From assembly GCA_028689065.1 (NCBI GenBank), contig JAQTWX010000003.1:62001-126000 (forward strand): a DNA stretch of 64,000 nucleotides, read 5' to 3'. Numbering within the stretch: the stretch's first letter is position 1; every line of letters starts with the position of its first letter. Positions 51,453 to 63,056 of the stretch are shown piece after piece. The notes under the pieces are model-generated. The model made no database searches, was not told where the DNA came from, and saw nothing but the letters and a program-made list of their open reading frames with translations. A program made the translations under genes and the position numbers. This stretch comes from Candidatus Altimarinota bacterium. GTDB lineage: Bacteria; Patescibacteriota; Gracilibacteria; BD1-5; UBA2023.

Positions 51453-52781
51453 ATGCAAAGTAGTTCTAAAAAACTCAACGCCTATACGGTAGAGCTTACT
51501 ATTAAAGAAAATGCAAAGGAGTTTGAAAAAGCTCGAGCGGAGACTATTGAAAATATCCGAAATAATGCAACTGTTAAAGGATTTCGAAAAGGAGCCCACA
51601 TTCCTGAAGAAGTGATCGTAAAAGAATATGGGGAGGATATGATTCGAGAACGAACCGTAAATACACTTCTTGATAAGATTTATCATAAAGCTCTTCAGAA
51701 AGAGGGAATTATTCCTGTTTCTGCTGGTTCTGTTAAATCAGTGGTTTCAGAATCTCCACTTGAGGTTGTGTTGGAGGTAGAGATACTCCCAGAGGCTGTT
51801 ATTGATGAGAAAAAAATGAAAAAGATTAAGATTAAGAAGACAGAAGTAAAAACAGAAGAAGACGAAGTAACTTCTACTATTGCTGAAATCGAGAAACGAT
51901 TCACTCATTTTCATGAAGCTGGAGCTCATAGTGAAGATGGATTCGATGCTTCTACTGTAGTTATCGAAAAAGGAGATCGTGTAACCATCGATACTCAAGG
52001 ATTCGATAAACAATGAGGAAAGGAAATTCCAGAAACGAAAGTAGATGCATTTCCTCTTGTTATTGGTTCAGGTTCATTTATTCCAGGTTTTGAAGATAAA
52101 ATGCTTGGAAAGAAGGTTGGTGAAGTAGTAGAATTCGATATCACTTTCCCAGCAGATTATCACTCAGAAGAATTCAAGAATCGAAAAGTATTCTTTATGA
52201 CCACTATTTTTAAGATTGAAAAAGCTCATCGTCCAGAATGGACTCCGGAGTTCATTGAACAACTTCGTGGAGTAAAAACAGATTTTGAAGGATTTAAGGA
52301 AGTGCTTCGAAAAGAAATTCAAGCAGAAAAAGACTATCAAGCACGAGCAAAAGATGAACACAATCTCTTAACGGAACTTATGGAAATCACGGAACTTGAA
52401 GTAGGACCATCTCTTATCCAGTCTGAAATTGACCGCGTATTCTCTGAACAGAAACATAATATCGAATCTCAGGGGTATACTATGAAAGATTACCTTTCTC
52501 ATGCAAAAAAAGACGAGGCTCAATATAAGGAAGAAGTAGTAAAACCAGAAGCAGTTCGTCGAGCAAAAGCAGAACTTATCCTTAAAAAGGTTCGAGAAAT
52601 GCTTAATATCGAATCTACAGAAGAAGAAGTAAAAGCAGAAGTAGAAAAAGTAATTGCTGGATATCAAAGCGATAAAGTCATAGAGCGACTCCGAGCGAAA
52701 CTTGTTCCTGGAGATGATTACTATGAGGATATCAAGAATAGAGTTACGTACCGAAAAGTGGTGGACTCATTCTTTGCTTAG
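51453..52781 (+). CDS. tig: Trigger factor chaperone
   Basis: 442 aa with one TGA glycine. Ribosome-binding domain with ATVKGFRKGAHIPEEVIVKEYG (GFRxGxxP motif, abridged), FKBP-type PPIase domain (KVDAFPLVIGSGSFIPGFED, KMLGKKVGE), and a long helical C-terminal domain. Start 51453 (MQSSSKKLNAYTVELT) excludes the hydrophobic upstream frame. First gene before secA. Acts co-translationally at the ribosome exit. Confidence 0.95.
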
Positions 52782-52794
52782 TTGGATATCTCTA

Positions 52795-52915
52795 AAATGC
52801 GAACTTCACGTTCAAACTTCACGTTCCTTTGATTCAGGCTTCATTGTATTTCAGTACGCCTCGCTTCGGTACGCAGTTTTCACGAGAATTTCATCATTTT
52901 TTAGACATTCATGAA
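52795..52915. repeat. Possible diverged family B element between tig and secA
   Basis: Has two AACTTCACGTTC copies, a GTACGCCTCGCTTCGGTACGC hairpin-type inverted repeat, and weak outer complementarity (TCTAAAATG / CATTTTTTAGA). The similarity to B1-B3 is partial, so the assignment is tentative. The frame through it is open and in phase with secA. Confidence 0.35.
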
Positions 52916-52957
52916 ATTATTAGAGATTTCGTATATCTATTTAATGTTCGTAATTTA

Positions 52958-55708
52958 ATGATTAATACTCTCATTACAAAAATCTTCGGTGATCCATCCG
53001 AAAAACGGGTTAAGAACTATACTCGTGATCTCGAAGAAATTAAGGTTCTTGAAGCGAAGCTGGAGCAGGAGATTACTTCTGTCGAGCTTGTTCAGGCGAA
53101 AACTCGCGATTTTATGGCGAGATTTGAGGGACTCGATTACCGAAAGGATGAGGATTACCAACAGATTCGTTCTATTTTGAACGAGATAAAGTTCGAAGCG
53201 TTTGCGACGCACCGAATCGCTTGTCGGCTCATCAATGACCAGACGTTCGTTCTTCCAGAAAATAAGGTTATGAAATGGTCGATGGTTCCGTATGATGTGC
53301 AGCTCATTGGAGCACTTGCACTTCATGATGGGGCTATCGCCGAGATGCGAACAGGGGAAGGGAAGACTCTCGTTGCGACGATTGCCGCGTATCTCAATGC
53401 ACTTGCAGGACTTCCGGTACATGTCGTAACAGTCAATGATTACCTTGCACGGCGTGATGCACTTGAGATGGGAGTTATTTACCGAACACTTGGACTCACA
53501 GTGGGAGTGATTGTTCATAATCAGCAACCGAATGAGAAGCAGGAACAGTATCGATGTAATGTTGTGTATGCAACCAATAATGAACTCGGGTTTGATTATC
53601 TTCGTGACAATATGGCTCCGACTCTCGAACGTCGTGCTATGGGGCCGCTCTTTTTCGCGATTATCGATGAGGTAGATTCTATTCTCGTGGATGAAGCTCG
53701 TACTCCGCTCATTATCTCTGCTCCCGATAGTGAACCGACAAGTAAGTATGTGAAGTTTGCTCAGATTGCAAAGAAATTGGAAGATATAAAACATTATAAA
53801 GTGGATGAGAAAATGAAGACCGCGAGTCTGACTGAAGAAGGGATTATGGAGATTGAACGTATTCTTGGAATCGAGAATATCTATGTTTCTGCTCACTACA
53901 ATGATCTTCATCATATAGAAAATGCGCTCAAGGCCGAGACGGTGTATAAGAAAGACGTGGACTATCTCTCTCGAAATGATGAGATTCTCATTATCGATGA
54001 GCATACGGGGCGTGTACTTTCTGGACGACGATATTCAGATGGACTCCATCAAGCAATCGAGGCAAAAGAGGGTGTAACAATTCAGCAGGAATCTCGTACA
54101 CTTGCTTCTGTAACATTTCAGAACTATTTTCGTTTGTATCGAAAGCTTTCTGGTATGACAGGGACTGCCAAAACTGAAGAAGAAGAATTTTATAAGATTT
54201 ATCGACTCGAAGTTCTTCCGATTCCAACAAATCGTCCGATGATTCGAGACGATCGATCTGATCTTCTTTTCAAGAATGAACTAGGAAAATTTGCGTACGT
54301 CGTGAAACTCATTAAAGCATTTCATGAAAAAGGACAACCAGTTCTTATTGGAACTGTTTCGGTTGTGAAATCCGAATATCTGAGCGATCTCCTGACAAAA
54401 GCAGGAGTTCCACATAAAGTACTTAATGCGAAACAGGATGCAAATGAAGCAGAGATTGTCGGTGCTGCTGGTAAATTTGGTGCAGTAACGATTGCAACAA
54501 ATATGGCAGGACGAGGAACTGATATTAAAGTGTCGGACGAAGTACGAAATCTCTCTGGAGAAGTTGTAGTGGAAGGACAGACCTACAAGCTTGGAGGACT
54601 TGCAGTCATCGGAACTGAGAAACACGAAACCCGACGTATCGACAACCAGCTTCGAGGACGTTCTGGACGCCAGGGGGATCCCGGACTTTCTCAGTTTATG
54701 GTAAGTCCACAAGATGATATTATGCGAATATTTGGAGGCGATAAACTCTTTTCGATTTTCAATGCTCCGATGTTTGCTTCTATTCCTGACCACGAACCAC
54801 TTCTCGAGTCTGGGATGCTCACGAAGCGTATAGATGGAGTTCAGAAACAGGTAGAGGGTCGGAACTTCGATGTTCGAAAGCATATCCTTGAATACGATGA
54901 TGTCCTCAATCAGCATCGTCTCGTTATTTATGGACGACGTAATAAAATTCTCGAACAAGGAGATATTCATGAGGATATTATTTCCATGGTTCGTATTCAG
55001 GCGGAAGCTTTTGTAGACGGAGTACTCTATTCTGACGACAAGTATGAATGGGATTTGGATCATCTTATTTCCGAAACCAATACATTTGCTGGAAAAGAAA
55101 TTCTGAGAGCAGAAGATATTACCGATGGAGAGGACAAAGAAGCGATTAAGGAAATAGTGGCAAATCAGTTTGTGACAACTATCGAGACGATTCGCGCAAA
55201 CGGAAAAACTGAAGATTTTGCTGATTTTGAAAGAAAACTTACTCTCCAATCTATTGATGAACTTTGGATGCAACATATTGATACAATGGCACATCTTCGA
55301 GAGGAGGTGGCTTTTGAAGGATATGCTCAGAAAAATCCGTTAGTTGTTTATAAAGAACGAGCCTTTGATAAATTCGTGGCACTTCTCGGGGAAATCGGAT
55401 TCAAGGTTACAAAAGGGCTTTTAACTGCTTCTCCGAAGCAACAGATTGAGCGAATTGAGCTCGATGAAAAAACACTTCAGGCACTTCTGGCTACAGATGA
55501 AAGTGAACTCAAGAATCTTAATATCAATAACCTTCTTTCTGATGCGATGGCACAGAAATTTGGAGCTCCAGGGCATACAGAAGAAGGGGTTCGTGTTGTG
55601 CATGCAGGTAAAAAACCAGAACTTGGAACTGAATACAAAAATATTGGACGAAATGATCCGTGTCCTTGTGGAAGTGGAAAGAAATTTAAACAGTGTCACG
55701 GAAAATAA
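52958..55708 (+). CDS. secA: Preprotein translocase ATPase SecA
   Basis: 916 aa. Motor signatures: MRTGEGKTLVATIAAYL (Walker A), PVHVVTVNDYLARRDAL, IIDEVDSILVDEARTPLIIS, TNMAGRGTDIKV, and GRSGRQGDPGLSQF. The C-terminal SEC-C zinc domain is NDPCPCGSGKKFKQCHGK. Start 52958 (MINTLITKIFGDPSEK) is the usual SecA N-terminus; the frame extends 43 codons upstream without need. No TGA codons. Confidence 0.97.
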   Translation: MINTLITKIFGDPSEKRVKNYTRDLEEIKVLEAKLEQEITSVELVQAKTRDFMARFEGLDYRKDEDYQQIRSILNEIKFEAFATHRIACRLINDQTFVLPENKVMKWSMVPYDVQLIGALALHDGAIAEMRTGEGKTLVATIAAYLNALAGLPVHVVTVNDYLARRDALEMGVIYRTLGLTVGVIVHNQQPNEKQEQYRCNVVYATNNELGFDYLRDNMAPTLERRAMGPLFFAIIDEVDSILVDEARTPLIISAPDSEPTSKYVKFAQIAKKLEDIKHYKVDEKMKTASLTEEGIMEIERILGIENIYVSAHYNDLHHIENALKAETVYKKDVDYLSRNDEILIIDEHTGRVLSGRRYSDGLHQAIEAKEGVTIQQESRTLASVTFQNYFRLYRKLSGMTGTAKTEEEEFYKIYRLEVLPIPTNRPMIRDDRSDLLFKNELGKFAYVVKLIKAFHEKGQPVLIGTVSVVKSEYLSDLLTKAGVPHKVLNAKQDANEAEIVGAAGKFGAVTIATNMAGRGTDIKVSDEVRNLSGEVVVEGQTYKLGGLAVIGTEKHETRRIDNQLRGRSGRQGDPGLSQFMVSPQDDIMRIFGGDKLFSIFNAPMFASIPDHEPLLESGMLTKRIDGVQKQVEGRNFDVRKHILEYDDVLNQHRLVIYGRRNKILEQGDIHEDIISMVRIQAEAFVDGVLYSDDKYEWDLDHLISETNTFAGKEILRAEDITDGEDKEAIKEIVANQFVTTIETIRANGKTEDFADFERKLTLQSIDELWMQHIDTMAHLREEVAFEGYAQKNPLVVYKERAFDKFVALLGEIGFKVTKGLLTASPKQQIERIELDEKTLQALLATDESELKNLNINNLLSDAMAQKFGAPGHTEEGVRVVHAGKKPELGTEYKNIGRNDPCPCGSGKKFKQCHGK

Positions 55709-55720
55709 GAATCTGAATAT

Positions 55721-55757
55721 AAAAAAGCAAGTCGAATAAAATTTGATTTGCTTTTTT
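55721..55757 (+). terminator. secA terminator
   Basis: AAAAAAGCAA / TTGCTTTTTT stem with an AT-rich loop and a long T-run. Confidence 0.7.
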
Positions 55758-55814
55758 TGTTTTTTTGAGTATAGCAATATATAGTGAATTGTTATTATTC
55801 TCAATATTTTCCCT

Positions 55815-57857
55815 ATGTCCATACTTTCGGAGATACAATCTCACAAGAAAAGTCGACGCTTTGCTACTATTGTTACAGTAGTAGTTCTAGTTTTTTTGGC
55901 GGGTATGGTTTATGTATGATTTCTGATATTTAAAGAAACACCAGAAACTTCCATTATTCCCTATATTGTACATTCTGGCTCTATTACGGAGAGTATTTCT
56001 GGGGATGGAAAATCACTCTACCGTGGATATTATAATCTCGCTTTTCCTATTTCGGGAAAAGTTGCAGATGTTTATAAGAAAGAAGGGGAGAAGGTAATAA
56101 AAGGAGAAGCAATTGTTGCACTCGATGACACTTATATGCAATTTGATCTAGAGAAAGCAAAAATCGCTCTTGAAACAGCACGGGCGAATCTCATTGCAAA
56201 ACAGGCGACAGCACCGTCGATAGAGGATATACGTATCTCTGAAAAGCAACTTGAACAAGCGATGTTGACGTTGGAAAATACCAAACGTCAGGTGGATTCT
56301 GGGATTCTCGCTGCAAAACAATCGCTCGAAACGACGGAAACAACATTAAAATCCGCAGAAAATGACTTGAAAGCAACAAAAGACAATATGGAAGCTACTC
56401 TTCAGAGTACAATTAATTCTATCACTATTGCAGAAAAAGAGCTTCAAAATGCAAGAAATGATAGAAATCGCATTATACTCGATGGGTCTGGAAGTCTTCG
56501 AGATCTCCGTGAAAAAGGATTTCTTGCTATCGATGCTATGACGAGTACTCTTATAAAAAATCTCAATGATATCGATTCTCTTCTCGGACTCACCGACGTG
56601 AATAAAAACAAGAACGATACCTTTGAAACCTATCTTTGAGCGAAAGATATAAGTACGAAAAACCGTGCCGAGAGTGATTTTCATACAGCGAAATCAGCAT
56701 TAGATTTATTTTTGTGAGATTGGAATACAGTTCGTGCATATCCTCCATATTCAGAGACTGTATCATATATGGATACACTCTATAAGGTATCGGTACTTGT
56801 TTCCGATACGCTCTCCGATGTTCTCCTTGTACTTCAAAATTCCATTGCTTCGAGTAATTTTCCACAGAGTTCCATCGATAATTCTATAACTTTATTTGAT
56901 TCAGAACTTTCTGCATTGAAATCGCAAAATAGCATTTTTATTGCAATGAAACAAACAATTTCTACCAAAGAAATGAGTCTCGTAACTGATGTAAAAACTC
57001 GGGATGATGCCATAAATATACTTATATCCCGACTCTCGCTTGCAAAAAGTACACTTCAAAATACCGAGTCCAATACTATACTTCTTCTTCAAGCATCTGA
57101 GGCGAGATATAATCTCGCACAAAAACAGGTCGAGTCGAGTAAGCTTCAGTATGACACTGTCGTGAAACAGGGAAAAGATACCATCGCTTCCGCGAGTAAA
57201 CAAGTCGATATAGCCCGTGCATCATTGGATGCGAAACGGAAACGGGTAAGCCCCGAGGAGCTCGCCCCATACGAGATTGCCATCCGTACCGCAGAAAACT
57301 CACTCAAGGAAGCAGAACAACGACTCAAAGATACCATTCTTATAAGTCCGACTGATGGGGTTATGACGAAAGTAGATGTCCTTGTATGAGAAGAAAGACT
57401 TGCAGGAACTCCATGTATTTCACTTGTTGATACGGTTCATCCGTACATAAAATCTAGCATGGAGGAGATTGATATTGTAAAAATCCATACGGGACAAATT
57501 GTTCATATTTCTTTCGATGCGTTAGAAGGAATAAATTTTACTGGATCTGTGACTTTTATAAGTCCATCGTCTTCGATCGATATGAATGGAATTGTGACTT
57601 ATTGAGTTGATATTGCTTTCGATCCTGATATAACTTGAGTTCGTGAAGGAATGAGTGCAACAATCGATTATATCATAGATGAAGTGGATAATGTCCTCGT
57701 CGTACCATTGGGGGCTCTCATGGAAACTGGTGGAAAATATTCACTTTTCTCGCTTGATCGTAATGCTCAAATTCCGGTTGAGATAGGAATTTCGGATGGG
57801 AAGATGACGGAAGTGCGAAGTGGTGTAAAGTTGGGGGAGAGAATAAAAAGTGAATAA
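55815..57857 (+). CDS. MacA-like efflux adaptor (HlyD/MFP family)
   Basis: 680 aa, joined across six TGA glycines. N-terminal TM anchor (FATIVTVVVLVFLAGMVYV), first lipoyl half (LAFPISGKVADVYKKEGEKV), a very long coiled hairpin of about 350 residues, second half (LKDTILISPTDGVMTKVDVLV), and beta-barrel and membrane-proximal domains. The hairpin shares LGLTDVNKNKND...ETYLGAKD with the adaptor at 27365, so the two are paralogues. First gene of a four-gene set with the ABC permease and ATPase. Confidence 0.88.
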
Positions 57858-57879
57858 TTTTATAATCACCAGAAACAAT

Positions 57880-58557
57880 ATGAAAACAACAAATTCTCTC
57901 ATAGCACTCGATATCGGTGCTGGTAATATTACTTTTGGAAGAGACCTCCGGAGACTGAATCCTCAGATTGGAACAGTTATCTGTGCGGATCCGTACATAG
58001 AAAAAAACTATGCAAAATATGATTCGATAGGGTCGTTATTAGGAGCAACGGTTTATAATATAGGGGTCGCTCTCTCAAAGCTCACAAAGATATCAACATC
58101 CCGAGAAGTGGAAGAAATAATTCAGAATTCGAAAAAAGGTGTTTTCAAAGCTATTGCTACCTATGAAAATACAGGATTGCCAGATGAATCAGTGGATATT
58201 GTTGTTCTCAATTCTCCACATCCTTTGACTATGCCAACGAATTCTGATTTTGATGAATTTCATCGGGTTCTAAAAAAATGAGGGATATTCTATTTCGGAC
58301 ATTCCACCGACATTCGCCATACATTCGATGAAGAACAGATGGTTCTTATGGGAAAATGAGGATTTTCTAGAAGTACACAGGAGGCTATTATTAAGGAACA
58401 AAATCTTGTATTTCCTATGAGTCCAGTGATACGCTCGAATGTTAAGACAAAACATTTTCGCGATAAATGATATGAAATATCTTCCATAAATTATATATAT
58501 CATGAAAATTGAGGACTTCCACTCCGTCCAAACTGGAAAGCGTGGATAAAAAAGTAG
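57880..58557 (+). CDS. SAM-dependent methyltransferase-like protein
   Basis: 225 aa, joined across four TGA glycines. Rossmann start SLIALDIGAGNITFGRDLRR (SAM loop DxGxG), ICADPYI (acidic end of strand 2), VVLNSPHPLTMP, then EFHRVLKKGGIFYFG with KGG partly from TGA. Class I methyltransferase core; substrate unknown. It lies between the adaptor (22 nt) and the permease (16 nt) and is probably cotranscribed. ATG 57880 is preferred over GTG 57850. Confidence 0.78.
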
Positions 58558-58573
58558 AAAATAATTTTTTCCT

Positions 58574-59761
58574 ATGACTCTCTCCATTCTCCTTCTTGCC
58601 CTCAAATCTCTCCGCTCAAACAAGCTTCGGAGTGGTTTATCGGTGCTTGGAATCGTGATTGGAACATTTACAATCGTATTTGTGAATGCGATTTCTGGTG
58701 GAGTAGATAGTTTTATAAAAAATCAGCTTAGTTTCCTTAATGCGACCTCAATTTTCGTCGAACCATCGAGTACATCGCTCGCATCTTCAAGGCTCCGGGA
58801 AGAGGATTTAAATGAGGTTATACCGAAAACAAAACATATTTTAATGTGATCAGTCCTCTCTATGGGGCGAGCAAATATAAGTGCGGAGAATAAAACAGAA
58901 GGGTATATGCTCATCGGAACCGATGAGAACTTTCTCAAGGTTATGAGTTTTTCTCTTTCTCTTGGGCGGTACTTTACCAAAAGTGAAGTGGTCACATCCA
59001 ATAAAGTGGTTATCATAGGTAAAGACATTGCCAATAAATTCTTTGATCGTGAGGATGTGGTTGGTGAATCTATTACTATTGCAAAGAAGAAATTTCGTAT
59101 TATCGGAGTGCTCGGAGATGCTCCATCTCTCTCGGGCATGTCATTTAATGCCATAGTATACATACCATATACAACTTCAAAACGCTTTCTTATCTGACAA
59201 AATAACAATACTCTTGCACTTGTATTCGTAGCACGAAATGCAGAGTCGGTCACACTCGCTGCCGAGGAAATCCGGATTATTCTTCGAAAACTTCATAATA
59301 TTCGTGAGGGGGAAGTGGATGACTTCAATGTCTTCGAGCAGAAGTCAATGGTGAGTGCGATAAATCTCATCACACAAGCGCTTGCATATCTCCTTATAGG
59401 AATCGCTGTTCTTATCCTCATAGTTTCAGGAGTCGGGATTATGAATATCATGTATGCATCGGTTGCAGAGCGAACTCAGGACATCGGGGTATTGCGGGCC
59501 ATCGGGGCGAGACAACAGGATATTGTTATTCAATTTCTCGCAGAATCGGTCATACTTGCACTCTTTGGAGCATGTATCGGAATTCTCCTTTCTGAAACTT
59601 GTATTTTTATTATCAATCACTTGAATCTTGGTTTCGAGCTTGTACGAGGAATTTTCGGAGATATTTTTGCTCTTGGTTTCACCGGTACACTCGCCGTGTT
59701 CTTTTGAATCTATCCAGCGATTCAGGCATCAAAATTAGATCCGGTAGAGGCGTTGAAATAA
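58574..59761 (+). CDS. MacB-type ABC transporter permease (FtsX domain)
   Basis: 395 aa, joined across three TGA glycines. N-terminal TM with SLRSNKLRSGLSVLGIVIGT, large periplasmic MacB_PCD domain, and C-terminal three-TM FtsX domain (GIMNIMYASVAERTQDIGVL, RAIGA, IYPAIQASKLDPVEALK). The permease half of a MacAB/LolCDE-like mechanotransmission transporter. Works with the adaptor (55815) and ATPase (59783). Confidence 0.93.
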
Positions 59762-59782
59762 TTAAAAATTAATAATAGGGAT

Positions 59783-60511
59783 ATGCTCAAAAAAATCCTC
59801 TCTGCTCTCACTCGTAAAAAATCTCCGATAAAATCGGTGCCGATTATCGAGCTTAAAGATCTTGCGAAGTCGTACTATCTCTCGACTGGTAAAGAGATTC
59901 CAGTTCTTCGGGATATCGACCTCACAATTCAGAAAGGCGAGTTTGTAGCACTTATGGGAGAGAGTGGATCAGGAAAATCGACCCTCCTGAATGTTATAGG
60001 ATTTCTTCACTTCCTTACAGGTGGAAAATACTTGTTAGAAGGAGAAAATGTTTCGGAACTTCGAGATGATGAATCACTTTCATATATTCGCAGTCGCAAG
60101 GTAGGTTTTATATTTCAACAATTCCATCTCCTTCCACGATTGAGTATCCTTGAAAACATAGCACTTCCTGGAATATATTCCGGTATTGATTCAGATGAGC
60201 GAATAACACGAGCGAAATATCTACTCAATCGTCTTAAGCTTTCTGAAAAGATATCAAGTTTTCCAGGAGAGCTCTCCGGATGACAACAGCAACGAGTTGC
60301 TATTGCAAGAGCTCTTATGAATGATCCAGAAATACTCCTCGCCGATGAACCGACTGGAAATCTGGATTCAGCAACAACAGAGGAAATTATGAAACTTTTG
60401 GTGGAACTTAATATGCAAGGAAAAACCATTATTATGGTTACACACGCAAATGATGTAGCAAGTCGTGCCGATAGGATTATTCGGCTTCGAGATGGGAAAA
60501 TAGTAGCATAG
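59783..60511 (+). CDS. MacB/LolD-type ABC transporter ATPase
   Basis: 242 aa. Walker [17 protein letters not shown]-loop [12 protein letters not shown], signature [15 protein letters not shown] (one Gly of SGG is TGA), Walker [14 protein letters not shown], and switch His [11 protein letters not shown]. Typical LolD/MacB subfamily (FQxFxLLP). It energises the permease 22 nt upstream. It has about 25 extra N-terminal residues before the NBD. Confidence 0.95.
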
Positions 60512-60596
60512 AGAATTATTCGTTTTCTCTTGCTTTTTTCATGAAATTTCATACAGTACTGGTAAAATATCTATCCGTACTTATTTTATCTATTTC

Positions 60597-61538
60597 ATGA
60601 ACGAACAACAAATACAGAGAAATTTTAACACAGAAGAAATAGAATTGGTGATGAACAAGTGGCTCATCGGAGATACTGAATCACTCATTGTCCTCATAGA
60701 AAAAGGAACGACTGACAATCTTATAGCACTTAAATGATTGGTAAATACTTCCAAAGCATTAGATAGTAATCAATCTACTTTTCTTGTTTCCAAGATAGAT
60801 GAGGCTATAAAAAATCGTGAGCTCGGAATAATGGGCGAACAACCAAAAACAAAGCTCCAAGAAGTAATCGATTTTTTTCGAGATCTCATTATTATTTTTG
60901 TAGTAGTAATTTTGGTGCGAACTTTTATTGCTGCACCGTTTCAGATTAGTGGTTCTTCCATGGAAGAGAGTTATCATGATGGAGAATTTATTCTTGTAAA
61001 TAAATTTTCATATGCAGATTTTTGAATCGCAAAAATAGGAGATCCAGTTCGTGGGGATGTGGTTATTCTCCGTCCGCATGCTGCGAACAATAAAGAATAT
61101 TATATCAAGCGAGTAATAGGAATGCCAGGGGATACTCTTAGATTCAAAGGAGGAGATGTATTCTTGAAAATGGCAGGAAAGACAGAATTTATAAAGCTCG
61201 ATGAAAAATATCTCTCACTCCTAAATAATGGGAAAACCTTTCTCCCAATGGATGTAAAAGAGACAGAGTTTGTAGTTCCATACGGACAATACTTTACTAT
61301 GGGGGATAATCGAAATAATTCTTCGGACTCACGTTCTTGCTTTATGTCTTGTACTATTCCAGGTTCTACTCATTTTATCAGTCGAGAAAATATTGTCGGA
61401 AAACTCTTTATTGATTTTGGATATGTGAATATCTTTCGTGAAGGAGGTATTCGTGCAACTGGAGAATGGAAATGGACACATGCTCCTCGATTTCTTGCAA
61501 CCCCAAAGGATTGGATATATACTGAATTAAAAAATTAA
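60597..61538 (+). CDS. lepB: Signal peptidase I
   Basis: 313 aa, joined across two TGA glycines. A cytoplasmic extension of about 95 residues precedes a TM (LIIIFVVVILVRTFIAAPF). Catalytic Ser is in QISGSSMEES, Lys in YYIKRVIGMPGD, and box E is GDNRNNSSDSR. The N-terminal extension is unusual and of unknown function. Cleaves Sec signal peptides. The HD-domain gene follows after 3 nt. Confidence 0.93.
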
Positions 61539-61541
61539 AAA

Positions 61542-62075
61542 ATGTTAAAAAAACATCCTCATTTTCATATACAAGAACTCCGTGGAATTATCGGACATAT
61601 TATTACTGACAAAGATTTTCGTAAGCTTCAGGCTCATCGACATCATATGTTTTTTAATCGATATGAACATCTTTTGAATGCTTCATTTTTTGCATATCAA
61701 CTTGCACGTCTTTTTCGTGCAGATTTGGAAGTATGTGCTCTTGCTGGACTTTTACATGACTACCATTTTACTACTTTGAAATCGTATAGTCATGCAGTAA
61801 TTGCCGCAAAGAATGCAAAGAGATTTGATGTTTCTGATGAAATAATAGAGATTGTTCAATCTCATATGTATCCTCTCGGAAGAAGTAAAATCAAACGAGC
61901 TCATGGACGGAATTTTTGGGTTGTAAAGATCGCAGATTTTAGTGCTGCTTTTTTTGAGATTAGTTATTCTATTCTCTTTCTTCAGTTCCAGCACGACCGT
62001 ATCAAACTTAAAAGAACCCATCTACTTATGGAGATGGCAGAGGAATTTGAACAGAAAAATGAGAAAGATAAATAA
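61542..62075 (+). CDS. HD-domain phosphohydrolase
   Basis: 177 aa. HD motif order: NRYEHLLNASFFAYQLAR (first His), ALAGLLHDYHFTTLKSYSHA (HD pair), IVQSHMYPLG (later His) and VKIADFSAA (final Asp). YqeK- or HDIG-like proteins hydrolyse nucleotides; the specific substrate is unknown. Packed between lepB and truB, so the three are probably one transcript. Confidence 0.85.
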   Translation: MLKKHPHFHIQELRGIIGHIITDKDFRKLQAHRHHMFFNRYEHLLNASFFAYQLARLFRADLEVCALAGLLHDYHFTTLKSYSHAVIAAKNAKRFDVSDEIIEIVQSHMYPLGRSKIKRAHGRNFWVVKIADFSAAFFEISYSILFLQFQHDRIKLKRTHLLMEMAEEFEQKNEKDK

Positions 62076-62089
62076 TTAAATAATCAGAA

Positions 62090-62956
62090 ATGTTTTTTCT
62101 TATTCAAAAACCCCTCAATCTCTCGAGTTTCTCGGCCATTGCACACTTGCGAAAGAAACTTGGTATTAAGAAAGTGGGACATACTGGAACTCTTGATCCG
62201 CTTGCGACGGGTCTTTTACTTGTTGCAACTGATAACTCAACCAAGCTTATTCCGTATATTGATAAAGCTCGGAAAACCTATATTTTTACGGTTCGACTCG
62301 ATGGTTCGACTCCATCTTATGATCTTGATACTCCTGTAGAATATCTGGATACAAATATTATTGAACAAGCCCGATTGATACTTACTCATGAGAACATAAA
62401 TCAAATATTACAAACATATTTTTCTGGACAAATAGAACAGGCTCCTCCTTCTTATTCAGCTATTCGAATTCAGTGACAACGTGCATATCACATGGCACGT
62501 TCTGGTCAGGAAGTTCAGATTCCAAAACGCCTCATAGAGATATTTTCTTCCAAAATTGTCTCTTTTTCTTTTCCAGAAGTAACCATCGAGATGGAAGTTT
62601 CGGTTGGTACTTATATTCGTTCCATCGCTCGAGATCTCGGAGAGAAGCTCGGACTTGCGGGGTATGTGACTATGCTTCATAGAAGTAAGATAGAACATTT
62701 GAATGAGAGTATGGCACAAAAAATCGAGGATATTGAAATCGAGAACGCTCTTTCATATGAGTATATTTTCCCTAATTTTGAAGTCCTTTCACTCTCTTCT
62801 GATATTATTCAGAAAATAGAAAATGGATTGAAATTTCCAAATACTCTTGGACTCGAATCAGGAAAGAAATACCTCGTGAAAGATGGAGAGAAATATATAT
62901 CACTCATCGAAGAACAAGAAGGAATAGTACGGATTTGTGCAAATAATATCGGATAA
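62090..62956 (+). CDS. truB: tRNA pseudouridine-55 synthase TruB
   Basis: 288 aa. Motifs: [37 protein letters not shown] with the catalytic Asp, [36 protein letters not shown] (the Gly is TGA, residue 129) and [19 protein letters not shown]-like C-terminal part is present. Forms pseudouridine 55 in the T loop of tRNAs. Upstream of rpsO, a pairing common in bacteria. Confidence 0.95.
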
Positions 62957-63018
62957 ATTTGCTTTTTTCTCTCTTTTCCATATAGTTCTGACTATTCCAT
63001 TTCTGGCGTATTTTCTGG

Positions 63019-63046
63019 TTTTGGAAGTTTTTTATTTTATTATAAT
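63019..63046 (+). promoter_or_regulatory. rpsO promoter
   Basis: TTTTGG (63019-63024), 16 bp, TATAAT (63041-63046). The ATG at 63057 leaves a leader of only about 5 nt, so the mRNA may be almost leaderless. Confidence 0.5.
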
Positions 63047-63056
63047 ACCTTGCTCT

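Noticed and set aside
52955-55294. Long minus-strand frames (349 and 337 codons)
   Set aside because: Antisense shadows of secA.
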